Shown piece by piece: positions 23,900-33,402 of a stretch of DNA of 64,000 bases. Source of the DNA: CAVUAF01 sp963739375 (GTDB taxonomy: Bacteria > Acidobacteriota > Terriglobia > Terriglobales > Acidobacteriaceae); the NCBI GenBank assembly GCA_963739375.1, contig CAVUAF010000024.1, positions 62,001 through 126,000 of the forward strand. The letters are read 5' to 3'. Below the pieces are notes generated by a model. It was not told the DNA's origin, searched no databases, and saw only the letters and a program-made list of their open reading frames with translations. Position numbers and translations under genes: made by a program. Numbering within the stretch: the stretch's first letter is position 1; each line of letters opens with the position of its first letter.

Positions 23900-24787
23900 G
23901 TGTCGCGCACCGTCAAAGCTCACGTCCTGCTGGTCCTGGTCACCCTCGTCTGGGGCGTGACCTTCACCGTCATCAAGGACGCGCTGCGCGACATCTCCCC
24001 GCTCTTCTTCAACACCGTCCGCATGGCGCTCGCCGCCGCCACCCTGGCGCTCATCTACCGCCGCTCCCTCGCACGTCTCTCCGCCGGCGCCGTGCGCCAG
24101 GGCATGCTGGTCGGCGCCTTCCTCTGGGTCGGCTACGAGTTCCAGACCACTGGCCTGCTCCTCACCACGCCCTCCAAGTCCGCTTTCCTCACCGGCCTTT
24201 CCGTCATCCTGGTGCCGATTTTCCTGGCGCTCTTCTGGCGCCGCCGCCTGCGCGCCTGGACCTGGGCCGGCGTGCTCGCCGCCTTCGCCGGACTCTACCT
24301 GCTCACCGTGCCTGCCGGCGGCCGCGAGCTGAGCCTCGGCAGCATCAACCTCGGCGACCTCCTGACCCTCGGGTGCGCCGTCGGCTTCGGCTTCCAGATC
24401 ATCTTCCTGGGACGCGCCACCCGCCGCTGGCCCTTTGAGCAGATCGCTACCCTCCAGGCCGTCACCTGCGCCGTCCTCATGGCCCTGACCGTGCCCGCCC
24501 TGGAAACGGCGCACGCGGTCTGGTCCCCGCGCGTCATCATCGCCATCCTCGTGACCGGCCTGCTCGGCACCGCCGCCGCCTTCACCATCCAGGCCTGGGC
24601 GCAGCAGTTCACCGCTCCCACCTACACCGCGCTTATCTTCGCCCTGGAGCCGGTCTTTGCCTGGATAACGTCCTACCTGGTGCTGGGCGAGCGCCTCGGC
24701 TACCGCGGCGGCCTCGGCGCCCTCCTGATCCTCGCCGGCATCATCGTCGCCGAACTCAAAGGCGGCGCCGAGGGTCCAGCCTCGTGA
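23900..24787 (+). CDS. EamA/DMT-family membrane transporter
   Basis: A 295-residue protein with ten predicted membrane helices in two EamA repeats: VLLVLVTLVWGVTFTVIKDA opens the first and LLTLGCAVGFGFQIIFLG the second. It ends with ALEPVFAWITSYLVLGERLG and a last helix. DMT permeases export metabolites or amino acids; the substrate is unknown. The GTG at 23900 places the first helix correctly. A lone gene between repeats. Confidence 0.88.
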   Translation: MSRTVKAHVLLVLVTLVWGVTFTVIKDALRDISPLFFNTVRMALAAATLALIYRRSLARLSAGAVRQGMLVGAFLWVGYEFQTTGLLLTTPSKSAFLTGLSVILVPIFLALFWRRRLRAWTWAGVLAAFAGLYLLTVPAGGRELSLGSINLGDLLTLGCAVGFGFQIIFLGRATRRWPFEQIATLQAVTCAVLMALTVPALETAHAVWSPRVIIAILVTGLLGTAAAFTIQAWAQQFTAPTYTALIFALEPVFAWITSYLVLGERLGYRGGLGALLILAGIIVAELKGGAEGPAS

Positions 24788-24857
24788 GTGGGGGAGCAAT
24801 TCTCGGGTGGACGCGGGCGACTCGCCCGCGTTTTCTCTAGCAGAAGACTGTGTAGCC

Positions 24858-25062
24858 CGGTGCCCCAGATTCGCGCGCGGTGCCCCAGGTTCGCGCCCGG
24901 TGCCCCAGGTTCGCGCGCGGTGCCCCAGGTTCGCGCCCGGTGCCCCAGGTTCGCGCCCCGCTTTTGGGCGCTAACCTGGGTGTAGCCCGGCCGCCCTCGG
25001 CCGGGTTGACGGGGCTGAATGTCAATTCGGCACTTCCGCACTTCGGCAATTCGGCAATGGGT
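24858..25062. repeat. 20-bp tandem array ending in hairpin R2, plus other repeats
   Basis: Five 20-bp units of CGGTGCCCCAGGTTCGCGC(C/G) start at 24858, 24878, 24898, 24918 and 24938. The last runs into the hairpin R2 (24943-24980): CCCAGGTTCGCGCCC, loop, GGGCGCTAACCTGGG, a 15-bp stem with one mismatch. A GTAGCCCGGCCGCCCTCGGC element and two TTCGGCAAT repeats follow. The gap 24788-25092 has no gene. Confidence 0.9.
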
Positions 25063-25092
25063 AGCTAGCCGCTAGCAGCCAGCAGCTAGCAG

Positions 25093-27507
25093 CTACTCTT
25101 CCACCTTCACCAGGTGCAGCACGACGCTGTACTGGTGCTTCTCCTCGGCCTTGAGTTTGCTGCCCTCCGCCGCATACTTCTTGAAGGAAGCGTCATCGAT
25201 ACTCGTAGCCAGGACGGCAAACAGCGAGTACTCCCCCGGCCGCGCGCTCCTGATGCTGAACTCGCCCTTGGGATTGGTCTGCGCATCCAAGTAATGGCCC
25301 TTACTCTTACCGACGTCATCCTCCGGGGTCCCCATCACGTGGGCATTGGCCACCGGCTTGTCGTGGGCATCGAGCACGACGCCATCAATCCTGGGGGCAA
25401 AGCCGCTGAACACGACTTCCATGGGCATCGCCGCCATGGCGGGCGTAAATGTGATCTCCGCATCCGTCACATCCTTGCCGCCGAGCGACGCGGACTTCAT
25501 GTAAGCGATCACATTCGCCTCTCCGCCCGTGCTGTAGGCTGCGTACGCCGAACCAATCCGCCACGTCCCGGTCGGGACGGGGAGCGTAAATGTGAGGTTC
25601 TCTCCCGTGAACCGTCCCGTAGGCGGGAGGTTGTTCGGTGTCGTAACAAAGGCGGAGGGAGGCACGGCTTGAAGTGGGATGTTGCCATTCGTGATCTTCG
25701 CTCCCGGCGGGCACTCGCAGCGCACGCTGCCCTTGATCGAGATCACCTCCCGGCGTTCGGCTAGCACTACTTCGACGCCTTCCACGTCCGCCTCCGCCAC
25801 GTCAACATTGGCGCGCCCTTCCCTGGGCGGCTGTCTCGTCGGGCCGGGCGGCCTCGCCGGGGTGGAGGGCGCCATGGCTTCCGTAACTCTCACCTCGTAC
25901 TTGCCGGGCGGCACGTTCTTTACCTCGAAACTGCCGTCCGGCCTCACGCTCGCCACCCGGGGATGGCCAACCTCAAATGGAGAACTGCCCGGAACCTCGC
26001 TCTCCCTTTCCTCCAGGGAGACTGTGGGCGTGCCGACCTGGCCGCGCACGTGCCCGCGCACCGCGACTCCTTTCACCGGCCGCAGCGTGATGTTCACTCG
26101 CAGTTCGTCTCCGGGCCTCACCGGAAGACTCACCGCCGCTTCCCGCAGCGGCGTGCCCGGGTAAAACAGCGGCGGGTAGGCCCTGCCGGGCGCCGGACTG
26201 CGAGTCGTGATGGCCCGCACGCAATACTGTCCGGGCGGCAGGCTGTGAATGCGAAACTCGCCGCGGTCATCCGTGGTCGCGTCGTGCGGCAGGCTGGGGT
26301 TCTGGGTGATTCTGCCGGAGGTGTCCTGTTCATAGGCGGAGACCGCCGTCCCCTCCATCGCTTCCCCGTTTTCATCGACGACGCGTCCGCTGATGGCCGC
26401 CGCCCCGTACAGCTTGAGCACCACCCCCTCCGCGTGTTGCCCGGCCGTGAGCTGCTGTCGAATGCTGTTAACGAATCCATCCAAGCCCGTATACCCCGTC
26501 TTGCGGGCGCCGAGCAAGCAAACCCCGGGCTTGAGGCTGGTGAACTCGAAGCGGCCATCCTCGTCCGTTACGGTGCTCTTGCGTTCGGTCCTCCCCCCGC
26601 CGTTCCATAGGAGACTTACCGTGGCTTGCGCCAACGGAGTTCCCTCCGACGACACCACCCGGCCGGCGATCGAAGCCGGGTTCGCTTCCGCCGCGGTGCT
26701 CGGCTGTGCCACCGCCGCACTCACCGGCTGCTGTGGTTGCAGCGTGAAGTTGACGGGGATTTCATCTCCCGCCTTGACCTGCAGCGCCGCGGCGTCTTCC
26801 ACGGGCCGCGGGGTCGGGTAGAAGGTCGATGGATAGGTCTTGCCTGGCGCCGAGCCGGCCGCATTCAAGTAGTAGTATCCCGGCGGCAAACCATAAATCC
26901 GATATTCGCCGCGATCGTCCGTCATCGCACGCCCAACCGGCTGGAACGTCGCTGCTTCGCTCGCCCCTTCCCTCGCCCTGTACGTGACATTCCCGGCTCT
27001 ATCTTCCGGAGGCGATTGAACCGCGCGGTACGTTGTCTTGCCGGAAGTACCTTGTGCCGGCCCGACCGTGTCGTGTAGATACGCGGAGACATAGGCGGCC
27101 ATCGGTTCGCCATTCTCATCCACGACGCGTCCTCGGATCACCGCCGCCGGATACAGCTTCAGCAAGACGTCTTTCACCTGCTCGCCGGCCGGGACTTGCA
27201 CCTGGGTGCCCGGAAACGCCCGGCTCATCTGCTCCGCGTAGCCTCTTTTTTCCGGCCGCAGGAAGTACAAGCCGGGCTTGAGATTGGTGAACTCGAACCG
27301 CCCCCTCGTATCCGTGAACGTGGTCTTGACGTCATCCAGCGCCGCCGCCCCCCGCAACGCCACACTGGCGCGACCCAGCGCCTGTCCTTCCGCGTTCACC
27401 ACCACGCCGGAGATCGAACCCGGCTGCTCTTGCGCCGCCGGAGCTTGCTGCGCCGCCAACCCCGCAACCAGCAGCACCACTAGCAATCCATAGGACGCAA
27501 CTTTCAT
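25093..27507 (-). CDS. Secreted multi-domain CarboxypepD_reg-like protein (copy 1)
   Basis: An 804-residue protein. A signal peptide (MKVASYGLLVVLLVAGLAA) precedes at least four carboxypeptidase-regulatory-like (transthyretin-fold) domains, each with the pattern GxVVxxxGxPLxxAxV, then DxxGRFEFxxLKPG and a Y-x-L-x-xxKxGY close. Examples start near residues 30, 120, 280 and 380. The last about 250 residues are further beta-sandwich sequence ending VVLHLVKVEE. No catalytic domain is present. It is likely an outer-surface or periplasmic structural or carbohydrate-binding protein; the family is greatly expanded in Acidobacteriota. It has a tandem paralogue. Confidence 0.8.
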   Translation of the reverse strand: MKVASYGLLVVLLVAGLAAQQAPAAQEQPGSISGVVVNAEGQALGRASVALRGAAALDDVKTTFTDTRGRFEFTNLKPGLYFLRPEKRGYAEQMSRAFPGTQVQVPAGEQVKDVLLKLYPAAVIRGRVVDENGEPMAAYVSAYLHDTVGPAQGTSGKTTYRAVQSPPEDRAGNVTYRAREGASEAATFQPVGRAMTDDRGEYRIYGLPPGYYYLNAAGSAPGKTYPSTFYPTPRPVEDAAALQVKAGDEIPVNFTLQPQQPVSAAVAQPSTAAEANPASIAGRVVSSEGTPLAQATVSLLWNGGGRTERKSTVTDEDGRFEFTSLKPGVCLLGARKTGYTGLDGFVNSIRQQLTAGQHAEGVVLKLYGAAAISGRVVDENGEAMEGTAVSAYEQDTSGRITQNPSLPHDATTDDRGEFRIHSLPPGQYCVRAITTRSPAPGRAYPPLFYPGTPLREAAVSLPVRPGDELRVNITLRPVKGVAVRGHVRGQVGTPTVSLEERESEVPGSSPFEVGHPRVASVRPDGSFEVKNVPPGKYEVRVTEAMAPSTPARPPGPTRQPPREGRANVDVAEADVEGVEVVLAERREVISIKGSVRCECPPGAKITNGNIPLQAVPPSAFVTTPNNLPPTGRFTGENLTFTLPVPTGTWRIGSAYAAYSTGGEANVIAYMKSASLGGKDVTDAEITFTPAMAAMPMEVVFSGFAPRIDGVVLDAHDKPVANAHVMGTPEDDVGKSKGHYLDAQTNPKGEFSIRSARPGEYSLFAVLATSIDDASFKKYAAEGSKLKAEEKHQYSVVLHLVKVEE

Positions 27508-27553
27508 AACGCCTCCGTCTTGTCATCCCGAGCGAGGCTGAGGAAGCGCGGTG

Positions 27554-27591
27554 CCCCAGGTTCGCGCCCCGCTTTTGGGCGCTAACCTGGG
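27554..27591. repeat. Hairpin repeat R2 between the two paralogues
   Basis: The same 15-bp stem hairpin as at 24943, lying upstream of copy 1 and downstream of copy 2. Identical elements lie at 30037-30074 and 30378-30414, so each paralogue is bracketed by R2 copies. Confidence 0.9.
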
Positions 27592-27647
27592 CGTAGCCCT
27601 GAGGGAGCGCCGCGCCTGAAGCCGAGTCGGCGGCCAGCAGCTAGTAG

Positions 27648-30008
27648 CTACTCTTCCACCTTCACCAGGCGCAGCACGACGCTGTACCGTTGCCGTTCCT
27701 CGGCCTTGAGTACGCTGCCGTCGCTGGCATGCTTCTTGGCGAAAGTGTCATTGATGGTCACAATCTTGCCGATTGCGGGCTCCTCCTCAACCGCGAACAG
27801 GGTGTATTCGCCCGGCAGCGCGAACCTCATGCTGAACTCGCCTTTCGCATTGGTCTGCCCACTCGGATAAAAGATGGAAAATCGCCCCCGGCTGCGGAAG
27901 CGCTCCTCCGGACCCCCACGACGCGGGCATTCGCCACCGGCTTGTTATCGGCATCCACCACCACGCCATCGATCCGGGGGCACGACGGGCTGAAGACGAC
28001 TTCCAGCGGCGTGGCGGCCATCCCGCGTGCAATGGTGAACTCCGCTTGTGCCACGTCCTCGTCTCCCAGAGACGCGGACTTTATGTAAGCCTGCACGGGT
28101 TCTCCTGCAGCGGACGTTACGTTCGCGGACCCGCTCAAATAGACCCGCGCCCCCACCGGAGCTTCCACTGTGAAGTTGAGGTCGTTATCCGTGCGCACCG
28201 ACCTGCCAAACCCGGGAAGCCCCCCCGGCGTGGACCTTTCCGCGCTGGATAGCAACAAATTCCCAGCCTGGATCTTCTCTCCCGGCTGGCAGTCGCAGCG
28301 CGCCCGGCCCTTGATCGTGACCGTTTCCGGCGGGTCGGCGAGTGTGATCGCGACGCCTTCCACGTCCTGCTTATCCACCTCAACCTCGGCGCGGCCTTCC
28401 CTGACCCTGGGGCGAGCATCCCTGGGCATCTCCCGGGGGCGACCGAAACCACGGCCTTTACCACGTATTTTCCGGGCGGTACATTCCGCAGTTCGAAGGT
28501 GCCGTCCGCTCTCACGTCCGCCCTGACCGAGATCGCGCTCGGGAGGGGGAAGTAATTGCCCATCATGATGGGTCGCTCTCCCGCTGCTCCAGCCCGACCA
28601 AGGGCCTGCCGTCCGTAGCGCCGCGCACTTGGCCTCTCACCGCGCGACTCCTCTACCGGCCGCAGGGTGAAGTTGGCCGTCAGTTCATCGCCGGGCCTTA
28701 CCTGGAAGGCAACGGCCGCCTCCAGCAATGGTGTGCCCGGGTAGAACAGCGCCGGGTAGATCTTGTCTGCCGGGTTGCGCCGGTTCACCGCCCGGACACA
28801 GTACTTTTCCGGCGATAAGCTGTGGATGCGAAACTCGCCGCGATCATCCGTAACAATGCTCCCCAGGTCCCGGGTATTTTGCCGGCGGTTAGGTCCAGGG
28901 GATAAGCAGAGACCTCCACGCCTTCCATGGGCTCCCCGTCTTCATCGAGGATGCGTCCGCTGATGGCTGCCGAGCTGTACAGCTTCACCACCGCGTCTTC
29001 GACGTGATCGCCAGGCGAGATATGCCGAATTAAGGAGTCGTAGCCCAATATCCCCGCGTATCCGGTCTTTTGGGCCCTGATCACACAAATACCGGCCCGG
29101 AGATTGGAGAACTCGAACCGGCCCCTCTCGTCCGTTGCGGTGACCTTGGTCTCGGTTTCCCTCCCGGCGTTCCAGCGGAGCATTACCGTGGCCTGCGCCA
29201 GCGGCGTTCCCTCCGACGACACCACCCGGCCGGCGAGCGTTGCCGGTTCCCCCGCCGGCGTCGCGCTGGGCTGCGCCGCCGCCGCCGTTGTCACCGGCGG
29301 CGCCAGTTGCATCGCGAAGTTGACGAGTAGCTCGTCGCCCGGCTTGATCTGCAGCGCCGCGGCCTCTTCCAGGGGCGGCGCGGCCGGGTAGAAAGCGTCC
29401 GCGTACCGCGAGCCGCCGACTACTCTCAGGTAGTACCGCCCGGGCGGCAGGTTATAGAGGCGAAACTCGCCGTGATCGTTGGTGTGCACGAGGCCAGCCG
29501 GCGGCCCAGTGATCGGGATGGGCGCAGCGCCGGGAGCTCTGGCCGCGCCCGCCGGCACCGCCCGCGCGCTTCCGGGAGAATCTCGTCGCATCGCAAAGAC
29601 GTACGCCTCGGCCATCGGTTCGCCCTTCTCATTCACCACGCGTCCGGTAATAGTCGCCACGGCGAACAGCTTCACCACCACATTTTCCTGGCGCTCGCCC
29701 GCCGCAAGCTTCAGTTGCGTGCCCGGGAGGACTGGGTCTCCCGCCGTGTATCCCCTCTTCTCAGCCCGGAGGAAGCACGCACCGGGCTTGACGTTCGGGA
29801 ACGCGAACCGGCCCTTCTCGTCCGTGACCGCGGTCTGCGTTCCGCCGGCCGACCCGAGCGTCACCGTGGCCTTGAGCAATGGCTTCTCTTCCGAGTTCAC
29901 CACCACGCCGGAGATCGAACCCGGCTGCTCTTGTGCCGCCGGAGCTTGCTGCGCCACTGCGCATGCCACCAGCAGCACCACCGCCAATCCATAGGAAGCC
30001 ACTTTCAT
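27648..30008 (-). pseudogene. CarboxypepD_reg-like protein (copy 2), interrupted by three frameshifts
   Basis: A paralogue of the gene at 25093: same signal peptide type (MKVASYGLAVVLLVACAVAQ), same domain pattern and the same ending (RLVKVEE). The reading frame changes near 28870, 28432 and 27917. In each case restoring one base in a G or C run joins the frames into sequence parallel to copy 1, for example TDDRGEFRIHSL after the first site. No other stops interrupt it. It may be a recent pseudogene or an intact gene with consensus errors at homopolymers. Either way it is a tandem duplicate of about 2.4 kb. Confidence 0.8.
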
Positions 30009-30036
30009 AACGCCTCCATCCCGATCGCAGCCGGTG

Positions 30037-30074
30037 CCCCAGGTTCGCGCCCCGCCTTTGGGCGCTAACCTGGG
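30037..30074. repeat. Hairpin repeat R2 upstream of copy 2
   Basis: R2 hairpin with a one-base loop variant (CGCCTTTG), located 29 nt upstream of the copy 2 start. The equivalent element upstream of copy 1 is at 27554, suggesting that the duplication carried it along. Confidence 0.88.
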
Positions 30075-30125
30075 CGCAGCCCTGAGGAAGTGCCGCGCCC
30101 GCATCCGAGTCGAGCGACCTTGTGT

Positions 30126-30648
30126 TTCCTGCGCGAAACGCGAAACCCGAAACGCGAAACTCCACTTCGGCAATGCGCAACGCCTCCTACGAGCGGGGCC
30201 TGACTACTAGACCGAGTAGACGCTGCACCTGTTCGCCTGATTGTCCTCTCTAGCGAAGCGTGGGATCTGTTTTTCTTTCGCGCCCGCCCCCGCCTTCTCG
30301 ACCTCCAAGTCCACTACCAAGGCTCCGTCATCCTGAGGAACGCTTGAAAAGTACTCGATGTCATCCTGAGCGCGGTGCCCCAGGTTCGCGCCCCGCTTTT
30401 GGGCGCTAACCTGGGCGTAGCCCGGCCGCCCTCGGCCGGGCGTGTGGGAGTGAATGTCATCCTGAGCGAGCGCGACTGACCCTGAGCATAGCGAAGGGGA
30501 GGAAGCGCGAGTCGAAGGATCCCTACTCCGCCAGTGCCGCTTTGCCGCTCGCCCCTTTTCCGCCAATGCACGCAGCGAGGGGGCTGCCTTTTCTGAGCTC
30601 TTGCTCGAAACGCGAAACCCGAAACCCGGAACTTCTTCTATCGGCAAT
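30126..30648. repeat. Repeat-filled gap: CGAAAC micro-repeat, R2 and composite module R4 copy 2
   Basis: 30126-30163 is the CGAAACGCGAAACCCGAAAC micro-repeat. 30378-30414 is another R2 hairpin. 30414-30648 is a near copy of the module at 21562 in the same order and orientation, differing by small indels. The whole gap 30009-30906 shows no gene apart from the promoter at 30719. Confidence 0.85.
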
Positions 30649-30718
30649 TGAGGAAGCCCCGCGTTTTCAATGACATAAGCTTTAAGTTATACATCGCAAG
30701 CGCTGCGAAACTTTTTGC

Positions 30719-30747
30719 TTGACATCGTCCCGCCCATGCGCTATCTT
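30719..30747 (+). promoter_or_regulatory. Consensus-like sigma70 promoter
   Basis: TTGACA (30719-30724), a 17-bp spacer and TATCTT (30742-30747) make the best housekeeping promoter in the window. The expected start is near 30754, giving a leader of about 150 nt before the CxxH protein at 30907. Confidence 0.75.
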
Positions 30748-30906
30748 AGTTTCCTCTCGTCTCCCGGAATTCACCTCCGCTCCATGCTTCGGACCACCTT
30801 CCCACCGCCGATCACCCTCCCGCTGCCGGCCACCCCGGGTTTGCCATGGGCATGCCCATCGCAAGTCCTTGATTCTGCGTGCTGCCGGGGGGAGGGGGAG
30901 GAACCC

Positions 30907-31461
30907 ATGTCATCAACCAGTAACGCCTTCAAGCCCAGCTTCCGCCACGCCAACGCCGCTCCACGCTGCCAGCACGTCAGGCTGAACGGCGCCGCCTGCG
31001 GCTGCCCCGCCAATCGCGGCAGCTCCTTCTGCCACTTCCACCAGGCCAGCCGCGCCGCCCGCGCCGCCGACCTGCCCCTGCTCGAAGACGCCGCCAGCAT
31101 CCAGCTGGCGCTCATGCGCATCATCCGCGCCCTGCAGCAGAAGACCTACGACACCCGGACCTGCGGCCTCATGCTCTACGCCCTGCAGATCGCCTCTTCC
31201 AACCTGCGCCGCCTCGCCGATGAACTCCCGCGCGACCCGGCCACGGAGCCCGAGCATCCTGCCCTGGCCCTGCTCCGCGAACTCGAGGTCCTGCCGCGCG
31301 ACCAGGATGAAGACAACGCGCCGGCCCCCGACGAACCCGCTGCACTGGAAACTCGAAACTTGAAACTCGAAACTGCAAAGTCCGCCGCCGGGCGCGATCT
31401 AAGGGTGGGGCCGTTCCCGCCCGCTACTCCCGCCGGCCCAAGGGCGCAAAGGTCTTTGTGA
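30907..31461 (+). CDS. Small CxxH zinc-site protein, function unknown
   Basis: A 184-residue protein after GGAGGAAC. The N-terminus has a compact metal-site pattern: Cys21, Cys31, Cys42 and His45 within CQHVRLNGAACGCPANRGSS then FCHFH. A helical region with LEDAASIQLALMRIIRALQQ follows. No function is known to me. The C-terminal LETRNLKLETA is the in-frame translation of the intergenic CGAAAC micro-repeat (31346-31378), so the tail seems to be repeat-derived. Confidence 0.7.
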   Translation: MSSTSNAFKPSFRHANAAPRCQHVRLNGAACGCPANRGSSFCHFHQASRAARAADLPLLEDAASIQLALMRIIRALQQKTYDTRTCGLMLYALQIASSNLRRLADELPRDPATEPEHPALALLRELEVLPRDQDEDNAPAPDEPAALETRNLKLETAKSAAGRDLRVGPFPPATPAGPRAQRSL

Positions 31462-31540
31462 CCAAACCGGCGGGATCTGCGTCTAACCAGCAGGACCCCG
31501 CGTGGGGCAGGGACAAAAAACGGGCTCGTCCATAAACAGG

Positions 31541-31546
31541 TATAAT
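31541..31546 (+). promoter_or_regulatory. TATAAT -10 element upstream of degQ
   Basis: A perfect TATAAT followed by a T-run lies 34 nt before the degQ ATG. No good -35 is visible at the usual distance. Confidence 0.5.
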
Positions 31547-31580
31547 TTTTTTGTCGTGGGATCAGTGGAGGATTAACCAA

Positions 31581-33176
31581 ATGAACGCGCGCGCACGCGC
31601 AGCGATGGATCGCATTCGAGCCAGCCGTCTGGCCTCGACCATACTGGTGCTGGTCACTCTGGCGCTGGGGATTCTGATCGGCACAGTGATTTCCAACGGC
31701 GTGAAAGGGTCGGCGTCGACTTCCGACGCCACGCCGCTGCAGATTCCGGCGCCCAAACAGCTGTCTTCGGCCTTCAGCAGCATCGCCAGGCAGCTTGGAC
31801 CTTCGGTGGTCAACATCAACACCGAGTCGGGCATCAAGCAGGCGGAACAGCCGCCGCAGCGGCGCGTCCCCAAGAGCCGCCCGCGCAATCCGCAGGACGA
31901 CCAGCAGAACCAGTTCGACGACTTCTTCGATCACTTCTTCGGCGGCCAGCAGGGTCCGGGCGCGCAGGGCCCTGAGCGCGCTTTGGGTTCCGGCGTCATC
32001 GTGGATGCCAAGGGCTACATCATCACCAACAACCACGTGGTGGACGATGCCGACCGCATCAAGGTGAAGCTGTCCGATGACCCCACGCCCTATGACGCCA
32101 AGGTGATCGGCAAGGACGACGAGACCGACATCGCCGTCATCAAGATCGAGCCCCGCCCCGGCCATCCGCTGCAGGCCGCGCGGCTCGGCAACTCGGAGTC
32201 GGCGCAGGTGGGCGACTGGGTGCTGGCCATCGGCAGCCCCTTCGGCCTGGAGCACACGCGTCACCGCGGGCATCGTATCGCGCCAAGGGCCGCAACGGCA
32301 TCGTTCGGAACCGCCAGTTCCAGTCGCTTCATCCAGACCGACGCCGCCATCAACCCTGGCAACTCCGGCGGCCCGCTGGTCAACATGGACGGTGAAGTCG
32401 TCGGCATCAACACCGCCATCTACACCCAGGGCGGCTTCATGGGCGGAGGTTACATGGGCGTCGGCTTCGCCATGCCTGCCAACACCGTGCAGCAGGTCTA
32501 CAACCAGCTCATCGCGCCCGAGCACCGCGTGGTGCGCGGCTCCATCGGCGTGTTGTTCAACGCCGAAGCCAACCCGGTGATCGCGCGGGTGTATGGCGTG
32601 AAGTCGGGCGTCACCCTCAGCGGTGTGACCCCCAGCAGTCCGGCCGCCACCGCCGGCCTCCGGATCGGCGACACCATCACCGCCGTGGACGGCAAGCCGG
32701 TCAAGAGCGGCGACGAGTTGGTCGGCGAGATCATCAGCCGCAAGCCCGGCGCCAACGTCAAGGTGGACTACATCCGCAACGGCAAGGCCGAGTCCGTTAG
32801 CGTTGCGGTGATTGACCGCACCAAGCTCGACGGCGAGAACGCCGCGGAAGAGGCGACCGGCGAAACCAATGCCAAGAGCGAGGCCCGCCTCGGTATCACC
32901 GTCCGCGAGGTTACCCCGGAACTGGCCGAGCAGATGGGGATGGACAAGCCCCGCGGCGTCATCGTCACCAGCGTGACCCCCGGCTCCTTTGCCGACGACA
33001 TCAACCTGGGCCGCGGCGACATCATCCTGGAGTTCAACCGGCAGACGGTCAACAGCGAAGAAGACTTCCGGCGCATCCAGTCGCAGTTGAAGAGCGGCTC
33101 CGATGTCGCCTTCCTGGTCCGCCAGGGGCGCGGCCGGACCGCCGGCACCATCTTCCTCGGCGGCACGCTGCCGTAA
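31581..33176 (+). CDS. degQ: Periplasmic serine protease, HtrA/DegQ family (locally frame-disturbed)
   Basis: A 531-residue HtrA protease/chaperone for misfolded envelope proteins. An N-terminal anchor helix (about 18-37) precedes a trypsin-like domain with His152 (TNNHVVDDAD), Asp183 (DETDIAV) and Ser262 (NPGNSGGPL), then two PDZ domains. ATG at 31581 follows a GGAGG site. Residues about 226-249 are garbled: three extra bases near 32259, 32281 and 32327 shift and restore the frame. Removing them gives the expected VTAGIVSAKGRN and NRQFQS sequence. Confidence 0.9.
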   Translation: MNARARAAMDRIRASRLASTILVLVTLALGILIGTVISNGVKGSASTSDATPLQIPAPKQLSSAFSSIARQLGPSVVNINTESGIKQAEQPPQRRVPKSRPRNPQDDQQNQFDDFFDHFFGGQQGPGAQGPERALGSGVIVDAKGYIITNNHVVDDADRIKVKLSDDPTPYDAKVIGKDDETDIAVIKIEPRPGHPLQAARLGNSESAQVGDWVLAIGSPFGLEHTRHRGHRIAPRAATASFGTASSSRFIQTDAAINPGNSGGPLVNMDGEVVGINTAIYTQGGFMGGGYMGVGFAMPANTVQQVYNQLIAPEHRVVRGSIGVLFNAEANPVIARVYGVKSGVTLSGVTPSSPAATAGLRIGDTITAVDGKPVKSGDELVGEIISRKPGANVKVDYIRNGKAESVSVAVIDRTKLDGENAAEEATGETNAKSEARLGITVREVTPELAEQMGMDKPRGVIVTSVTPGSFADDINLGRGDIILEFNRQTVNSEEDFRRIQSQLKSGSDVAFLVRQGRGRTAGTIFLGGTLP

Positions 33177-33191
33177 CCGCCCGCATAATCG

Positions 33192-33235
33192 AAAAAAGCC
33201 CAGCCCGGCCGCCCGCGGTCGGGCTGGGGTTTCAT
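33192..33235 (+). terminator. Terminator-like hairpin after degQ
   Basis: CCCAGCCCG (33199-33207) pairs with CGGGCTGGG (33220-33228), with GCCGC/GCGGT closing the inner stem, followed by GTTTCATTT. It lies 16 nt after the degQ stop. Confidence 0.65.
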
Positions 33236-33402
33236 TTATGCAAGTCGCTGAAAATAAACTGCTTCCGCCTGGGACAGACCTTTCGTTACCGGCGCGGGCG
33301 ATCTTTCTGCTGGCTTCCGGGCATGGAGTTGAGGCATGATTCACGCCGTCGTGAGGTTCGGCCGATGGTGGCTGAATCAGGATTCTGGGCCGTCCAGCCC
33401 GG

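Noticed and set aside
24858..24957. CRISPR-like or iteron array
   Set aside because: Exact 20-bp head-to-tail repetition without spacers and no replication gene nearby. It derives from the R2 hairpin arm.
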